A stretch of 39,128 bases of DNA, from the NCBI GenBank assembly GCA_021372245.1, contig JAJFUV010000145.1, forward strand, positions 1-39,128, read 5' to 3'. Made by a program: the position numbers and the translations under genes. Numbering within the stretch: position 1 is the first letter of the stretch; each line of letters begins with the position of its first letter. Below the pieces are notes generated by a model. That model made no database searches. It saw only the letters and a list, made by a program, of their open reading frames with translations, and had not been told where the DNA came from. This document shows positions 30,580 through 39,011 of the stretch, in pieces. The stretch is from Terriglobales bacterium (GTDB lineage Bacteria; Acidobacteriota; Terriglobia; Bryobacterales; Bryobacteraceae).

Positions 30580-31839
30580 CTAACGGAAACTGACTTTGCC
30601 CGGAGGGCCGTATTCGATAACAACTTCCCGGCCGCCGTTGAGGATCGACAAGCGGCCTGCTTCCATCACCAGTTCGTTGAAGCGGCTGTTGGCGGGGGTG
30701 GCCATGATGCCGGCCTGGTCGTATTCTTTGACGATCGCCTGACGCTTGGCCAGCGCTTCGATCTCCGTCAGACCTTTCGTCTCAGTCCCGGCTCGTAGGC
30801 ATGCCTTGACGATGTACTCCACCGAACGGAATCCGTAGCCCACGGGCAGAAGTCCCGGCCCGCCCACATCGACGTACTGGAAGTAGTCCGTGCTCGGCTC
30901 CGTGTAGACGGTCGTTCCGGCGCCGCCGGACTTTTCCGTGAAGCAGTACTCGATGCCGCGGTATTGATCGTCGTGATGCAGCCAGGCGCCCTTCTCCTTG
31001 CCGGCGCAGTACATGGTGAGGCCCTGTATGTTCGTGCCCGGGGCGTCGTCCGGGAATCCCAGCGCGTTCTGCACGTTCAGCACCGCGCCGTTGTTCCAGA
31101 TGATGCGCGCGTCGGTCCACAGGTAACCCTCTCTGCCGTTCGGGTACTTGTCGAGAATGCCGTAGACGCTCACCGACTTGGGCAGCAGGCCTGTGATGTA
31201 ATGAACCAGGTCGACGTAGTGGCAGCCGACGTAGGCGAACGCATCGGAGTTCTCCGCCGTGCACCAGTTCTGGAAGTTCGAGTGGCGATAATACCACTTT
31301 TCGAGCAGCGCCGCCGTACCCAGGCGGAACTCGCCGAACATCCCCTCGCGATAGCGGCGGCGAGCCAGGAGGCTGCGGTCGTCGAAACGCTTGTGGTACT
31401 CGATGCCAACCACCAAGCCGCGTTTGTAGGCTTCCTCTTCGATGATCTCGCCCTCTTTGGCGGTCAGCACCAGGGGTTTCACCGTGCAGACGTGCTGGTT
31501 GGCTTTAAGCGCCGCCAGGATGGTATTGAAGTGCAGTTGGTCCGGCACCGCAACCACCACCACGTTGCGCGGCGGCATCTTCGCCAGCACTTCCCGGAAC
31601 AGGTCCGGATACGCTTTGTCGAGATCGCCGCCGAGGTCGGGATAGGCGCGGAACGACTGGCCGGGGAACGCCCGCTTCAGCATCGGCGCATCGGCCAGTT
31701 CTTTCAGGAATCGGCCCTTCAGGGCGGAAATGGCGATCTCGCCAATTACGCCCTGACGCTGCAATTGGTAAAGCGTGGGCAGGATCTGATCATGGGTGAT
31801 CATCCCGCCCCCGACAATAGTGACCTGTGGAAGACTCAT
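30580..31839 (-). CDS. Gfo/Idh/MocA-family oxidoreductase
   Basis: A 419-residue protein. The N-terminal Rossmann domain starts 'QVTIVGGGMITHDQILP' and has 'NVVVVAVPDQLHFNTILAAL' and 'ANQHVCTVKPLVLTAKEGEI', with the family's conserved Lys in 'VKPLV'. The C-terminal domain shows 'GCHYVDLVHYITGLLPKSVS', the usual His-containing stretch of the family. Such enzymes use NAD(P) to oxidise or reduce sugars or inositols. It is longer than the ~340-residue norm by an insert in the second half ('TEKSGGAGTTVYTEPSTDYF'). The ATG overlaps the aminotransferase stop by 4 bases; the operon ends at the terminator downstream. Confidence 0.9.
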   Translation of the reverse strand: MSLPQVTIVGGGMITHDQILPTLYQLQRQGVIGEIAISALKGRFLKELADAPMLKRAFPGQSFRAYPDLGGDLDKAYPDLFREVLAKMPPRNVVVVAVPDQLHFNTILAALKANQHVCTVKPLVLTAKEGEIIEEEAYKRGLVVGIEYHKRFDDRSLLARRRYREGMFGEFRLGTAALLEKWYYRHSNFQNWCTAENSDAFAYVGCHYVDLVHYITGLLPKSVSVYGILDKYPNGREGYLWTDARIIWNNGAVLNVQNALGFPDDAPGTNIQGLTMYCAGKEKGAWLHHDDQYRGIEYCFTEKSGGAGTTVYTEPSTDYFQYVDVGGPGLLPVGYGFRSVEYIVKACLRAGTETKGLTEIEALAKRQAIVKEYDQAGIMATPANSRFNELVMEAGRLSILNGGREVVIEYGPPGKVSFR

Positions 31840-33203
31840 CGTCCCAAAGCCTCACGGAAGGCTTCGTCGAGTACGCCGAGGCTCTCCATGAGCGCTTCCT
31901 CATTGATGACCAGCGGCGGAGCGATCTTCACCGTACTGTTGTTGAGACCGACCGGCGAGAACATCAGCACGCCCTTCTGGATGCACTTGTTGACCACTTC
32001 AAAAGCCAGATCGCCATCGGGATCCTTCGTGCCTACCTTCGCGCAGGTCACTCCGGCCACCAGGCCCTTGCCGGCCACATGGCCGATCTCGGGGTACTTG
32101 GCTTGCATCTTGTGCAGCTCTCTGTGAAGTATTTCACCGAGCTTGCGCGAGTTCTCAGCCAGGTTCTCTTTGACCACCAGGTTGATCGAAGCCAGCGCCG
32201 CGGCGCAGCAGACCGCGTTACCCGTGTGGGTGGAGGTCATGCTTCCCGGAGGGTGCAGATCCATGAGGTCAGGCCGCCCGGCCACCGCCGACATCGGTAG
32301 AGAACTGGAAATGCCCTTACCGAAAGTCGTCAGGTCCGGCACGATGCCGTAGTGCTCGAAGCCCCACAGGGTGCCCGTTCGTCCGAAACCCGCCTGGACC
32401 TCATCACAGACCAGCAGAACGTTGTTCTTGTCGCACCATTTGCGCATCTGCTTCATGTATTCCGGCGGAGCGAACGATCCGTTGCCGCCCTGGTAGGTCT
32501 CCAGCATCACGCCGCAGACTCTGTCCGGCGTAACCCCGGCGTCCGCCAGGCACTTTTCGAAATGGGCGAAGCTGGTGTCTTCGCAATAGTAGCCATCCGG
32601 GAACGGCACCTGCACAAATCCCGGATCCATGTTGATGATCCACTCCTTCAGGACAGGGATGCCGCCGGCCTGCTGCGCGCCGAGCGTACGGCCGTGGAAG
32701 GCTTTCTCATAACTCACGAACACGTTCTTTGCGCGTCCGCCGACCTTGACGCCGTGCGTGCGGCAAATCTTGATGGCGCACTCGACCGCTTCCGAACCGG
32801 TCGTGAGCAGGAACACTTTCTTGAGCGGCTCCGGCAGCAGGCTGGCAATCTTCTCCACCAACTGCGCGCGCGTCTCGGTGGGGAAGCAGTACGTGGTCAA
32901 CAGGGGCTTCTGGGCCTGCGCCACGATGGCGTCCACTACTTCCTTGCGGCCATGGCCTGCGTTGGTGATCAACACACCGCTCGACCAGTCGATCCAGCAG
33001 TTGCCGTATGCGTCGTAAACCTGAAACCCTTTGGCATGATCCCAGATGACGGGCGGCTGGCCGCGCATCGCGATCGGCTCCGTCCGCTCCAAAAGCTCGA
33101 GGGTTGGGATGGAGCCCGGCGCCGGAATGTCAGTCACGATGCGCCGGTACTTCGTCTCTACGCGGGGTACCCGCTTGGGTTTGAGTTCGTATGCTTTTCC
33201 CAT
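31836..33203 (-). CDS. Class III aminotransferase (4-aminobutyrate aminotransferase-like)
   Basis: The ATG at 33201-33203 gives 455 residues of a PLP fold-type I enzyme. Seen: 'DWSSGVLITNAGHG' near 72, 'LLTTGSEAVECAIK' near 132, 'KAFHGRTLGAQQAG' near 167, 'VCDEVQAGFGRTGTLWGFEH' with Asp267 as the pyridine-nitrogen partner, and 'TTFGKGISSSLPMSAVAG' with Lys296 as the PLP-binding lysine. The pattern fits GABA, ornithine or taurine aminotransferases; the substrate cannot be told. It is co-transcribed with a Gfo/Idh/MocA oxidoreductase, suggesting synthesis or breakdown of an amino-sugar or amino-cyclitol. No ribosome binding site is visible; the promoter box nearly touches the start. Confidence 0.92.
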   Translation of the reverse strand: MGKAYELKPKRVPRVETKYRRIVTDIPAPGSIPTLELLERTEPIAMRGQPPVIWDHAKGFQVYDAYGNCWIDWSSGVLITNAGHGRKEVVDAIVAQAQKPLLTTYCFPTETRAQLVEKIASLLPEPLKKVFLLTTGSEAVECAIKICRTHGVKVGGRAKNVFVSYEKAFHGRTLGAQQAGGIPVLKEWIINMDPGFVQVPFPDGYYCEDTSFAHFEKCLADAGVTPDRVCGVMLETYQGGNGSFAPPEYMKQMRKWCDKNNVLLVCDEVQAGFGRTGTLWGFEHYGIVPDLTTFGKGISSSLPMSAVAGRPDLMDLHPPGSMTSTHTGNAVCCAAALASINLVVKENLAENSRKLGEILHRELHKMQAKYPEIGHVAGKGLVAGVTCAKVGTKDPDGDLAFEVVNKCIQKGVLMFSPVGLNNSTVKIAPPLVINEEALMESLGVLDEAFREALGR

Positions 33204-33208
33204 AGAAC

Positions 33209-33236
33209 TACTATTGTAACCGTTACCAACGGTCAA
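33209..33236 (-). promoter_or_regulatory. Promoter element TACAATAGTA with palindromic operator ACCGTT-N3-AACGGT
   Basis: TACAATAGTA (33218 to 33209 on the minus strand) ends 5 bases before the aminotransferase ATG. Directly upstream is the perfect palindrome ACCGTTACCAACGGT (33219-33233, 6-bp arms). TTGACC overlaps the palindrome at 33231-33236, but at 12 bases from the -10 it is too close to be a standard -35. The arrangement suggests a regulator binding site abutting a near-leaderless promoter. Confidence 0.55.
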
Positions 33237-33263
33237 TTTTCCGCCGAACAGGGTATTCAACTC

Positions 33264-34688
33264 TCAGCGTTTGTAGATTGTCATGTTCTGCTTGGTCGTC
33301 GTGCGCCACTGCTCGATGGGCGGCGCGCCGCTGCGCTTGAAGAACTCGGCGAGTTCGCGCGCCAGCGAGCGGACCTGCGCACGTTGGGCCGCGTCGTCGA
33401 TCGCGTTGTGCGTCTCGCCCGGATCAGATTCCAGATCGAAGAATTCGCTGGGCCACTCGCGCGTGCGCTCCACGTACTTCAGGTTTTCTGTGCGGACCGC
33501 GCGCACATTGGCGTATTCGAAGTAGAGCCGGGAGCGCCACGCGGGGTTCTTGCCGGCCAGGAACGGCGCATAGCTCCGCCCCACCCGGCGCGAGTCCGGG
33601 GCCGTCTTGAGGCCGAGGTAGTCGAGAATGGTGGGGAAGAAATCGTAGCTGGAAACCATCGGCGGCAGAGTGCGGCCGGCCGGGATGCGCCCCGGATGAT
33701 TCCAGATGAGCGGCACGCGCAACGATTCTTCGTACATGTTGAACGGTACCGTGCCGTTGCCCTTGCCCCACACGCCGTGGTGGCCGCAGTTGAAGCCCTG
33801 GTCGGCGGTAAAAATCACCGTGGTGTCCTCGCGCACGCCCATCTCGTCCAACTTCCGCAGAATACGCCCCACGTTCGCATCCGCGCCGGTGACGAGCGCG
33901 GAAAAGCCGCGCATGCTCTCCACGTTCCCATGGTGACGGGTGGTTCCAGGATTCGCCCAAGGATGCGTTGGAACTCTCGGAAAGCACGAGAACCTGGCGT
34001 TTTCGTAAGGCTTGCGGTATTCGTCCGGCTGATAGTCGAACGGCGTGTGCGGCGCGTAGAACGGCACATAGAGGCAGAAGGGGCGATCCTTCACCCTGTC
34101 CAGAAAGTCGAGCGCGAAGCTGCCGACAGCGTCGGTCTTGAATCCGGGCACCTTGCGCCGCTCGCCGTTCACCACGAATTCGACGTCGCGGTAGGGACCG
34201 CCGCCGCCCGGTACCGTGGCCCAGTAGCTGAAGCCCGCCTGAGCGCGGTCGTCCTCGCCCATGTGCCACTTTCCGCACATGCCGAGCGTGTAGCCGTTAG
34301 CTGCCAGCACTTCGCTCCAGGTAGTGAAGCCCTGCAACCAGCGATGGCTCTCCGCGCCGAAGCTGTCGCGGGGAACCAGCCAGTCCTGCACGCCGTGGCG
34401 CGACGGGATGGCGCCCGTCATGTAAGTCATCCTGCTGGGGGAGCACACGGGGGTGCAGGCGAAGGCGCGCGTGAATCGGGTGCCGCCTGCGGCCAGCCGG
34501 TCGATATTCGGCGTGTGCATCTCGCCGCAACCGTACGATCCGAGCGCCCACGCGCCATGGTCGTCGGTCATGAACATCACCACATTAGGCCGCCGGGGAG
34601 CGGTGCGCGAGGCCAGTGCCATGACCGGCGCAGCGGAGGAGGCCAGTAGATTCCTGCGAGTGATGGCTGCTGCGGACATGCGTAACAT
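33264..34688 (-). CDS. Exported sulfatase, Cys type
   Basis: A 474-residue arylsulfatase-family protein. A Tat signal ('ITRRNLLASSAAPVMALASR') is followed by 'RPNVVMFMTDDHGAW' with the metal-binding Asp pair, and 'ACTPVCSPSRMTYMTG', in which Cys82 of the CxPSR motif is the residue converted to formylglycine. 'KWHMGEDDRAQAGF', 'VPFYAPHTPFDY', 'VIFTADQGFNCGHHGVWGKG' and 'VPLIWNHPGRIPAGRT' complete the family pattern. It removes sulfate from a glycan or other ester in the periplasm. The activating formylglycine-generating enzyme is not encoded here. The gene is followed by a promoter region for the aminotransferase operon. Confidence 0.93.
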   Translation of the reverse strand: MLRMSAAAITRRNLLASSAAPVMALASRTAPRRPNVVMFMTDDHGAWALGSYGCGEMHTPNIDRLAAGGTRFTRAFACTPVCSPSRMTYMTGAIPSRHGVQDWLVPRDSFGAESHRWLQGFTTWSEVLAANGYTLGMCGKWHMGEDDRAQAGFSYWATVPGGGGPYRDVEFVVNGERRKVPGFKTDAVGSFALDFLDRVKDRPFCLYVPFYAPHTPFDYQPDEYRKPYENARFSCFPRVPTHPWANPGTTRHHGNVESMRGFSALVTGADANVGRILRKLDEMGVREDTTVIFTADQGFNCGHHGVWGKGNGTVPFNMYEESLRVPLIWNHPGRIPAGRTLPPMVSSYDFFPTILDYLGLKTAPDSRRVGRSYAPFLAGKNPAWRSRLYFEYANVRAVRTENLKYVERTREWPSEFFDLESDPGETHNAIDDAAQRAQVRSLARELAEFFKRSGAPPIEQWRTTTKQNMTIYKR

Positions 34689-34712
34689 TGTCCGCCGAAA
34701 CGCGCCGCTGAA

Positions 34713-34737
34713 GGAAGCCCGTCCTGCTTAGGCTTCC
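34713..34737. repeat. 7-bp inverted repeat at the end of the radical SAM gene
   Basis: GGAAGCC and GGCTTCC flank 11 bases. The repeat includes the stop codon region of the radical SAM gene (ends 34728). No U-run follows, so termination is doubtful. Confidence 0.35.
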
Positions 34738-36371
34738 ACCCAATTGTGCCGTTCGATGATCGTGGGCGGTTCGTACGTGTGGCCCTCGGCCAGACGCTTG
34801 TCTTCGCGAAGGCTGGTCCACCAAAGCACAGGACCGAGTATACGCGCCGCGGCGGTGGTGAACACGCCGAATTCGCGCTCCAGTTCTTTGCGTAAGACGC
34901 GTATCTGCGTCGCTACATTTACGTTGGTTTTCGCCAGGCGGTGCTCCATCGCCCAAAGCATGCCGGCGTATGCGCGCCGCAATGTTTTGGCCTCCCGCTC
35001 GAAGCGTTCACGCACGCGCAGATCCGGGTAGTTCTTATATCGCTTCCACCCTTCGAACGTCGTCCGGCAAATACGGAACAGGCTCGGGCCGTTACGCTGG
35101 TAGTCGCGCCAGAAGGCCCAGTCGAGCAACTTCTTGGACTCTTCGCGCGAAATCGCCGCGTGTTCGAAGTTGAAGCCAAACTGGCCGTGTATGTCCGCCA
35201 GGTCGACGTCGAGCAGCCTGCCTTGCTCGGACATCTCGCGATAGAGCGGCGTACCGGGCACGGGCGTGTAGAGCATGAACTGATGCAAGTCGGTCTGGTG
35301 CGCGACTGCGTGCTCGATCTCTTCTTTGATGTTTTGCGGCGTGTGATGCTCCAGGCCGATGATGGTCGAACCGAGCAGTGTGATTCCGTGCTTGCGCAGT
35401 TCGCGCGACATGCGCACGGTATCGGCGCCGTCCAGTTTCGAATAGTTCGAGTGCGGCGATTCCAGCCCCATCCAGATCGAACTGATGCCCAGCTCCACCA
35501 ATTGCTCGTAGGTGTACTTTCGGATGGCGTTAGCGGAACTGAAAATGTTGAGTCCCCAACTTTTGCCCGTCTGCTTCATCCTGTCGAGCAAGTCCATGGC
35601 CCGCTGCTTCTGCAGCAGGAAGTTTTCGTCCATGATGAAGAACGACGTCACCTTGCGCGTGGTCTCCGCCTCCTCCATCACGCGGAACAGTTCCTCGCCG
35701 CTGTTGCAGAAGTTAAGCACCTTGCCTTTGCCGCCGAAAAACGCCGACGTGGTGCAAAAGTTGCATCCCATGGGGCATCCGACAGAAGCAATCACCGTCG
35801 CCGAACTATCGATCTTCTCGGGTATTTTTACGCCCATCACGCGCAGGTCGAAACCGGAAGAGAGTGCCGGGTGCTCGATCGGCGCCTCGGGATCCTCGCC
35901 CAGATAGCGCCGCATCCAGGCGATCCCGTCGCCCTTAACGATGTGGTCGGCGTCCAACAGGTGCTCGACTCCCGGAATCGCCGCGACGTGGCCGCCGACG
36001 ATGATCGTCGAATGAGGCGAGAGCTTACGCGCCATGCGGCACATCTCCCGCGCCTTCCCCACGTTCACGATGATCGACGAAATGCCGATGACGTCGTAGC
36101 GGTTCTCCGTGATCTCGCGCGCGAACGCCTCCCGGGTCGGGAAATCCATCACCGTGCAAGGCGCGGAAATGTTGCGCTGGATCATCATGATGCCCCAACT
36201 GCGATGGAAGCGGCGCAGTGAGAACGCGCCCTGTGCGCGGGTCACCTGATTGTGATAAAGCTCCATCGGATTGATGGTGCGGCTGCCGAAGCTGTCGTCC
36301 TGGGCGTAAGGGCCGAAGACGCTGCTTAGTAATATGCGAGTGCGTGACCCGTTCGGATGGGGAAAAATCAT
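34728..36371 (-). CDS. B12-binding-domain radical SAM protein
   Basis: A 547-residue protein. Residues about 85-165 are a cobalamin-binding-like domain ('YDVIGISSIIVNVGKAREMC', 'STIIVGGHVAAIPGVEHLLD'), without the classical DxHxxG motif. The radical SAM core begins 'ASVGCPMGCNFCTTSAFFGG', with cluster ligands Cys199, Cys203 and Cys206 (CxxxCxxC), then 'FFIMDENFLLQKQRAMDLLD', 'SSIWMGLESPHSNYSKLDGA', 'LLGSTIIGLEHHTPQNIKEE' and 'TPVPGTPLYREMSEQG'. About 160 further residues form a helical tail. Relatives include methyltransferases and hopanoid-modifying enzymes such as HpnP/HpnJ types; substrate unknown. It is divergent from the Nramp-like gene. Confidence 0.9.
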   Translation of the reverse strand: MIFPHPNGSRTRILLSSVFGPYAQDDSFGSRTINPMELYHNQVTRAQGAFSLRRFHRSWGIMMIQRNISAPCTVMDFPTREAFAREITENRYDVIGISSIIVNVGKAREMCRMARKLSPHSTIIVGGHVAAIPGVEHLLDADHIVKGDGIAWMRRYLGEDPEAPIEHPALSSGFDLRVMGVKIPEKIDSSATVIASVGCPMGCNFCTTSAFFGGKGKVLNFCNSGEELFRVMEEAETTRKVTSFFIMDENFLLQKQRAMDLLDRMKQTGKSWGLNIFSSANAIRKYTYEQLVELGISSIWMGLESPHSNYSKLDGADTVRMSRELRKHGITLLGSTIIGLEHHTPQNIKEEIEHAVAHQTDLHQFMLYTPVPGTPLYREMSEQGRLLDVDLADIHGQFGFNFEHAAISREESKKLLDWAFWRDYQRNGPSLFRICRTTFEGWKRYKNYPDLRVRERFEREAKTLRRAYAGMLWAMEHRLAKTNVNVATQIRVLRKELEREFGVFTTAAARILGPVLWWTSLREDKRLAEGHTYEPPTIIERHNWVEA

Positions 36372-36465
36372 TAGGAAGGCTCGAAAGGAAAGACTCCTTT
36401 ATCATTCTAGCGCGGCACGGGTTCCGTTTGCCCTCCCACCGGCAAGTTGGATAGAGTTACTCCGA

Positions 36466-37827
36466 ATGAGTTCACAGCCGACGAAGGACCTCTACGCGTT
36501 CGATCCCGCCGACATCGAGGATCCGCCGAGCACATGGTCCGGTGCGCTGCGCCGCATCGGCCCCGGGATGATCCTTTCCGCTTCCATTGTCGGGAGCGGC
36601 GAGTTGATCGCCACCACGACGCTTGGCGCGCAAGTTGGCTACGTCGCCTTGTGGGTCATCCTGTTGAGCTGCTTCATCAAGCCCGCCGTGCAGGCGGCCC
36701 TGGGACGCTACACCGTGGCAACCGGTCAAACCGGCCTGGCCGGCTTCAACACGCTTCCCGGCCCACATCTTGGCGTGCGCTGGAGCGTTTGGATGTGGGC
36801 GGCCATGGTGCTGATGACGCAGTTCCAGGTGGGCGCCATGTACGCTGGCGTGGCGCAGGTGCTGAACCTGCTGGCTCCCTCCGTGCCGATGAACGCTTGG
36901 ATCGTCCTGCTCGTCGGCATTACGCTGGCCCTGTTGCTGGGCGGCGGCTATGCGCGCGTCGAAAAGCTCGCCACCATCAAGGTGGGCCTGTTCACCATGC
37001 TCACGGTGCTGTGCGCCCTGCTGCTTATGCGGAGGCCGGAGTACTTCTCCTGGCAGGGACTCGCCGGAGGATTGGCTTTTCGATTGCCGGGAGACGGCCT
37101 GGCGACTGCCGTGGCCGTGTTCGGCCTGACCGGCGTGGGGGCCACCGAAATGTTCATGTACCCGTACTGGTGTATCGAGAAAGGCTACGCGCGTTTCTCG
37201 GGACCCAATGACGCCACGCCAGACTGGCGGCGCCGCGCGCTCGGCTGGGTGCGCGTGATGCACCTGGACATCCTCGCCACCATGGCCATCTACACCGTGG
37301 CCACCCTGGCGTTCTATCTGCTCGGCGCCGGCATCCTGCACGGCATGGGCAAGGTCCCCGCCGCCAAGGACATGATGCCGGTGCTCTCGCACATGTACAC
37401 GCAAACGCTGGGGCCGTGGGCGCTGTGGCTGTTCTACATCGGCGGTATCGCCACGCTGTATGGGACCATCTTCGCGGGCGTGGCGGCGCATTCGCGCGTT
37501 TACTCCGACATGTGCCGCCTGCTCGGCTATTTCGAGGATGGCGACTACGCGACGCGCGTCAAGTTCCGCCAGTGGTTCGTGGTTTTCCTGTCAATCTTCC
37601 CGGCGCTGCTCTACCTGGTGTTCCAGTCTCCCGTTCGCATGGTGGTGGCTGGCGGCGTCGCGCAGGCCATCATGCTTCCCGTGATAGCCGCCGGCGCGCT
37701 CTACCTGAGGCATCGCAAGCTGCCGACGGAACTCGCTCCGTCGCGCTTCTCCACCGGCTGGCTCTGGTTCGCCTCCCTGGTGGTGATCTCGCTGATGATT
37801 TACTACGCCGTGATCAGCCTGCTTTAG
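36466..37827 (+). CDS. Nramp-like transporter with altered metal-site residues
   Basis: The ATG at 36466 gives 453 residues; the open frame upstream overlaps the divergent gene. About 11 membrane segments. The first helix reads 'IGPGMILSASIVGSGELIAT' then 'TTLGAQVGY', which aligns with the canonical Nramp 'GPG...DPGN...GAQ.GY', so the metal-binding Asp is Gly43 and the Asn is Glu46. The sixth helix reads 'GVGATEMFMYPYW' in place of 'GATVMPHN': Ala226 and Met229 are kept, while the Pro-His of MPH are Phe-Met. It is therefore in the Nramp superfamily (PF01566) but unlikely to be an ordinary manganese importer. It converges with a sialidase-like gene 18 bases downstream. Confidence 0.87.
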   Translation: MSSQPTKDLYAFDPADIEDPPSTWSGALRRIGPGMILSASIVGSGELIATTTLGAQVGYVALWVILLSCFIKPAVQAALGRYTVATGQTGLAGFNTLPGPHLGVRWSVWMWAAMVLMTQFQVGAMYAGVAQVLNLLAPSVPMNAWIVLLVGITLALLLGGGYARVEKLATIKVGLFTMLTVLCALLLMRRPEYFSWQGLAGGLAFRLPGDGLATAVAVFGLTGVGATEMFMYPYWCIEKGYARFSGPNDATPDWRRRALGWVRVMHLDILATMAIYTVATLAFYLLGAGILHGMGKVPAAKDMMPVLSHMYTQTLGPWALWLFYIGGIATLYGTIFAGVAAHSRVYSDMCRLLGYFEDGDYATRVKFRQWFVVFLSIFPALLYLVFQSPVRMVVAGGVAQAIMLPVIAAGALYLRHRKLPTELAPSRFSTGWLWFASLVVISLMIYYAVISLL

Positions 37828-37845
37828 CCGCCCGTTTGCCGCACC

Positions 37846-38973
37846 TCAGGCAAGGCTCCAGCGTGCCAGCCGCAGAACGGCTTTGGGCGACGCCTTCATG
37901 CGCTCGTACCACAGCGTGGCGAACTGGCCAGCGGCGAGTTCAACCGTGGACGGATAGCCCAAGTCGCCACCCATTCCGTCATCGGAAATGGTGATCGGCT
38001 GCGACCACGTGCGGCCATGATCTTCGCTGAACCGGACTTGGTTGCCGAACGGAGCGCGCCGGTAGCCGTAGGTCATCAGCAGGCGGCCGTCGCTGAGGCG
38101 CAGCAGGTGCGAGGGCAAGCCCCAGACGCCTATAGCGCGCGGCTCGGACCAAGTTCTGCCGCCGTCGGAGGATTCGCACTGCAGCGTCTCGCCTGCGTTG
38201 GCTTTGTTGTGGTTGCGGATTTGCACCACGATGCGCTTGTCGGCGGTTTCGACGGCGTGCAATTCGTGGTAGGCCTCGACGTTGTCGCCCGCGCGGACGG
38301 GCAGATGCGCAAGCCAGCGCCAGCTCAGTCCGTCGTCAGTCGATTCGCAGACTCCGCATTCCTGCCCTTTGCTCCACAGTAGTTTGCCTGCGTAAAACAG
38401 CCGCCCGTCGCTCAGTTCGATGGGGCCGTGCGGGCTGTTCAGCGGGACGCGATACGGAGAGGACCAAAGCAGGCCGCCATCGGTCGAGCGCAGCATCCAC
38501 GTGCCTAGCAGGCTCTTGCGCTCCGCCTCCGTGGTGCCGCGCTGAAGGGCCTGCCATCTCGCCAGCCGTTCGGCGGGCCAATCGGCGGTGTTCTCCAGGC
38601 TCTTTTCATAGGCCAGGGAAGTGAATGTGGTCACCAGGATGGTGCCCTTCGCGGTGACGAGCACGCCGGCGTCCCGATCGTCGATAGGCGTATCCATCAG
38701 CACCTGCGGCCAGCTCCAGCTGCGGCCGCCATCGCGTGAGCGGATCATCTCGACGCGTCCGAACGGGCACACGTGCCTCTCGCGTCCTCCCGACCACACG
38801 GCGAGCAGTTCGCCGTTCGCGCGCCGCGCCAAAGTCGGCCAGCCGCAGTAGTATTCCGGTTGCCGAGAGATGACTTCGATCGATTCAATGCGCGCACGAG
38901 GCTGGGCCAACGCGCGTCCTGCGAGCGCGAACACCGCGGAAGTCTGAGCGAGAAGCTGTCGTCGTGTAGTCAT
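37846..38973 (-). CDS. Exported sialidase/BNR-repeat protein
   Basis: The ATG at 38971-38973 gives 375 residues starting with a Tat signal ('TTRRQLLAQTSAVFALAGRA'). Five Asp-box turns mark a six-bladed propeller: 'SRDGGRSWSW', 'STDGGLLWSS', 'STDDGLSWRW', 'SSDGGRTWSE' and 'SEDHGRTWSQ'. An Arg in 'WPTLARRANGELLAVWSGGR' and 'RDAGVLVTAKG' correspond to the early sialidase motif region. It fits the exo-alpha-sialidase-like family (GH33-related), though many members have other glycan targets. It acts outside the cytoplasm. It lies 38 bases after the LptF/LptG gene end. Confidence 0.88.
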   Translation of the reverse strand: MTTRRQLLAQTSAVFALAGRALAQPRARIESIEVISRQPEYYCGWPTLARRANGELLAVWSGGRERHVCPFGRVEMIRSRDGGRSWSWPQVLMDTPIDDRDAGVLVTAKGTILVTTFTSLAYEKSLENTADWPAERLARWQALQRGTTEAERKSLLGTWMLRSTDGGLLWSSPYRVPLNSPHGPIELSDGRLFYAGKLLWSKGQECGVCESTDDGLSWRWLAHLPVRAGDNVEAYHELHAVETADKRIVVQIRNHNKANAGETLQCESSDGGRTWSEPRAIGVWGLPSHLLRLSDGRLLMTYGYRRAPFGNQVRFSEDHGRTWSQPITISDDGMGGDLGYPSTVELAAGQFATLWYERMKASPKAVLRLARWSLA

Positions 38974-39011
38974 AGGACGTGGCAGCCAGCAATTTACCAC
39001 ATCCCGGCGCG

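Noticed and set aside
32352..34649. 765-residue open frame on the plus strand
   Set aside because: Antisense to the aminotransferase and sulfatase, both of which carry intact catalytic motifs.
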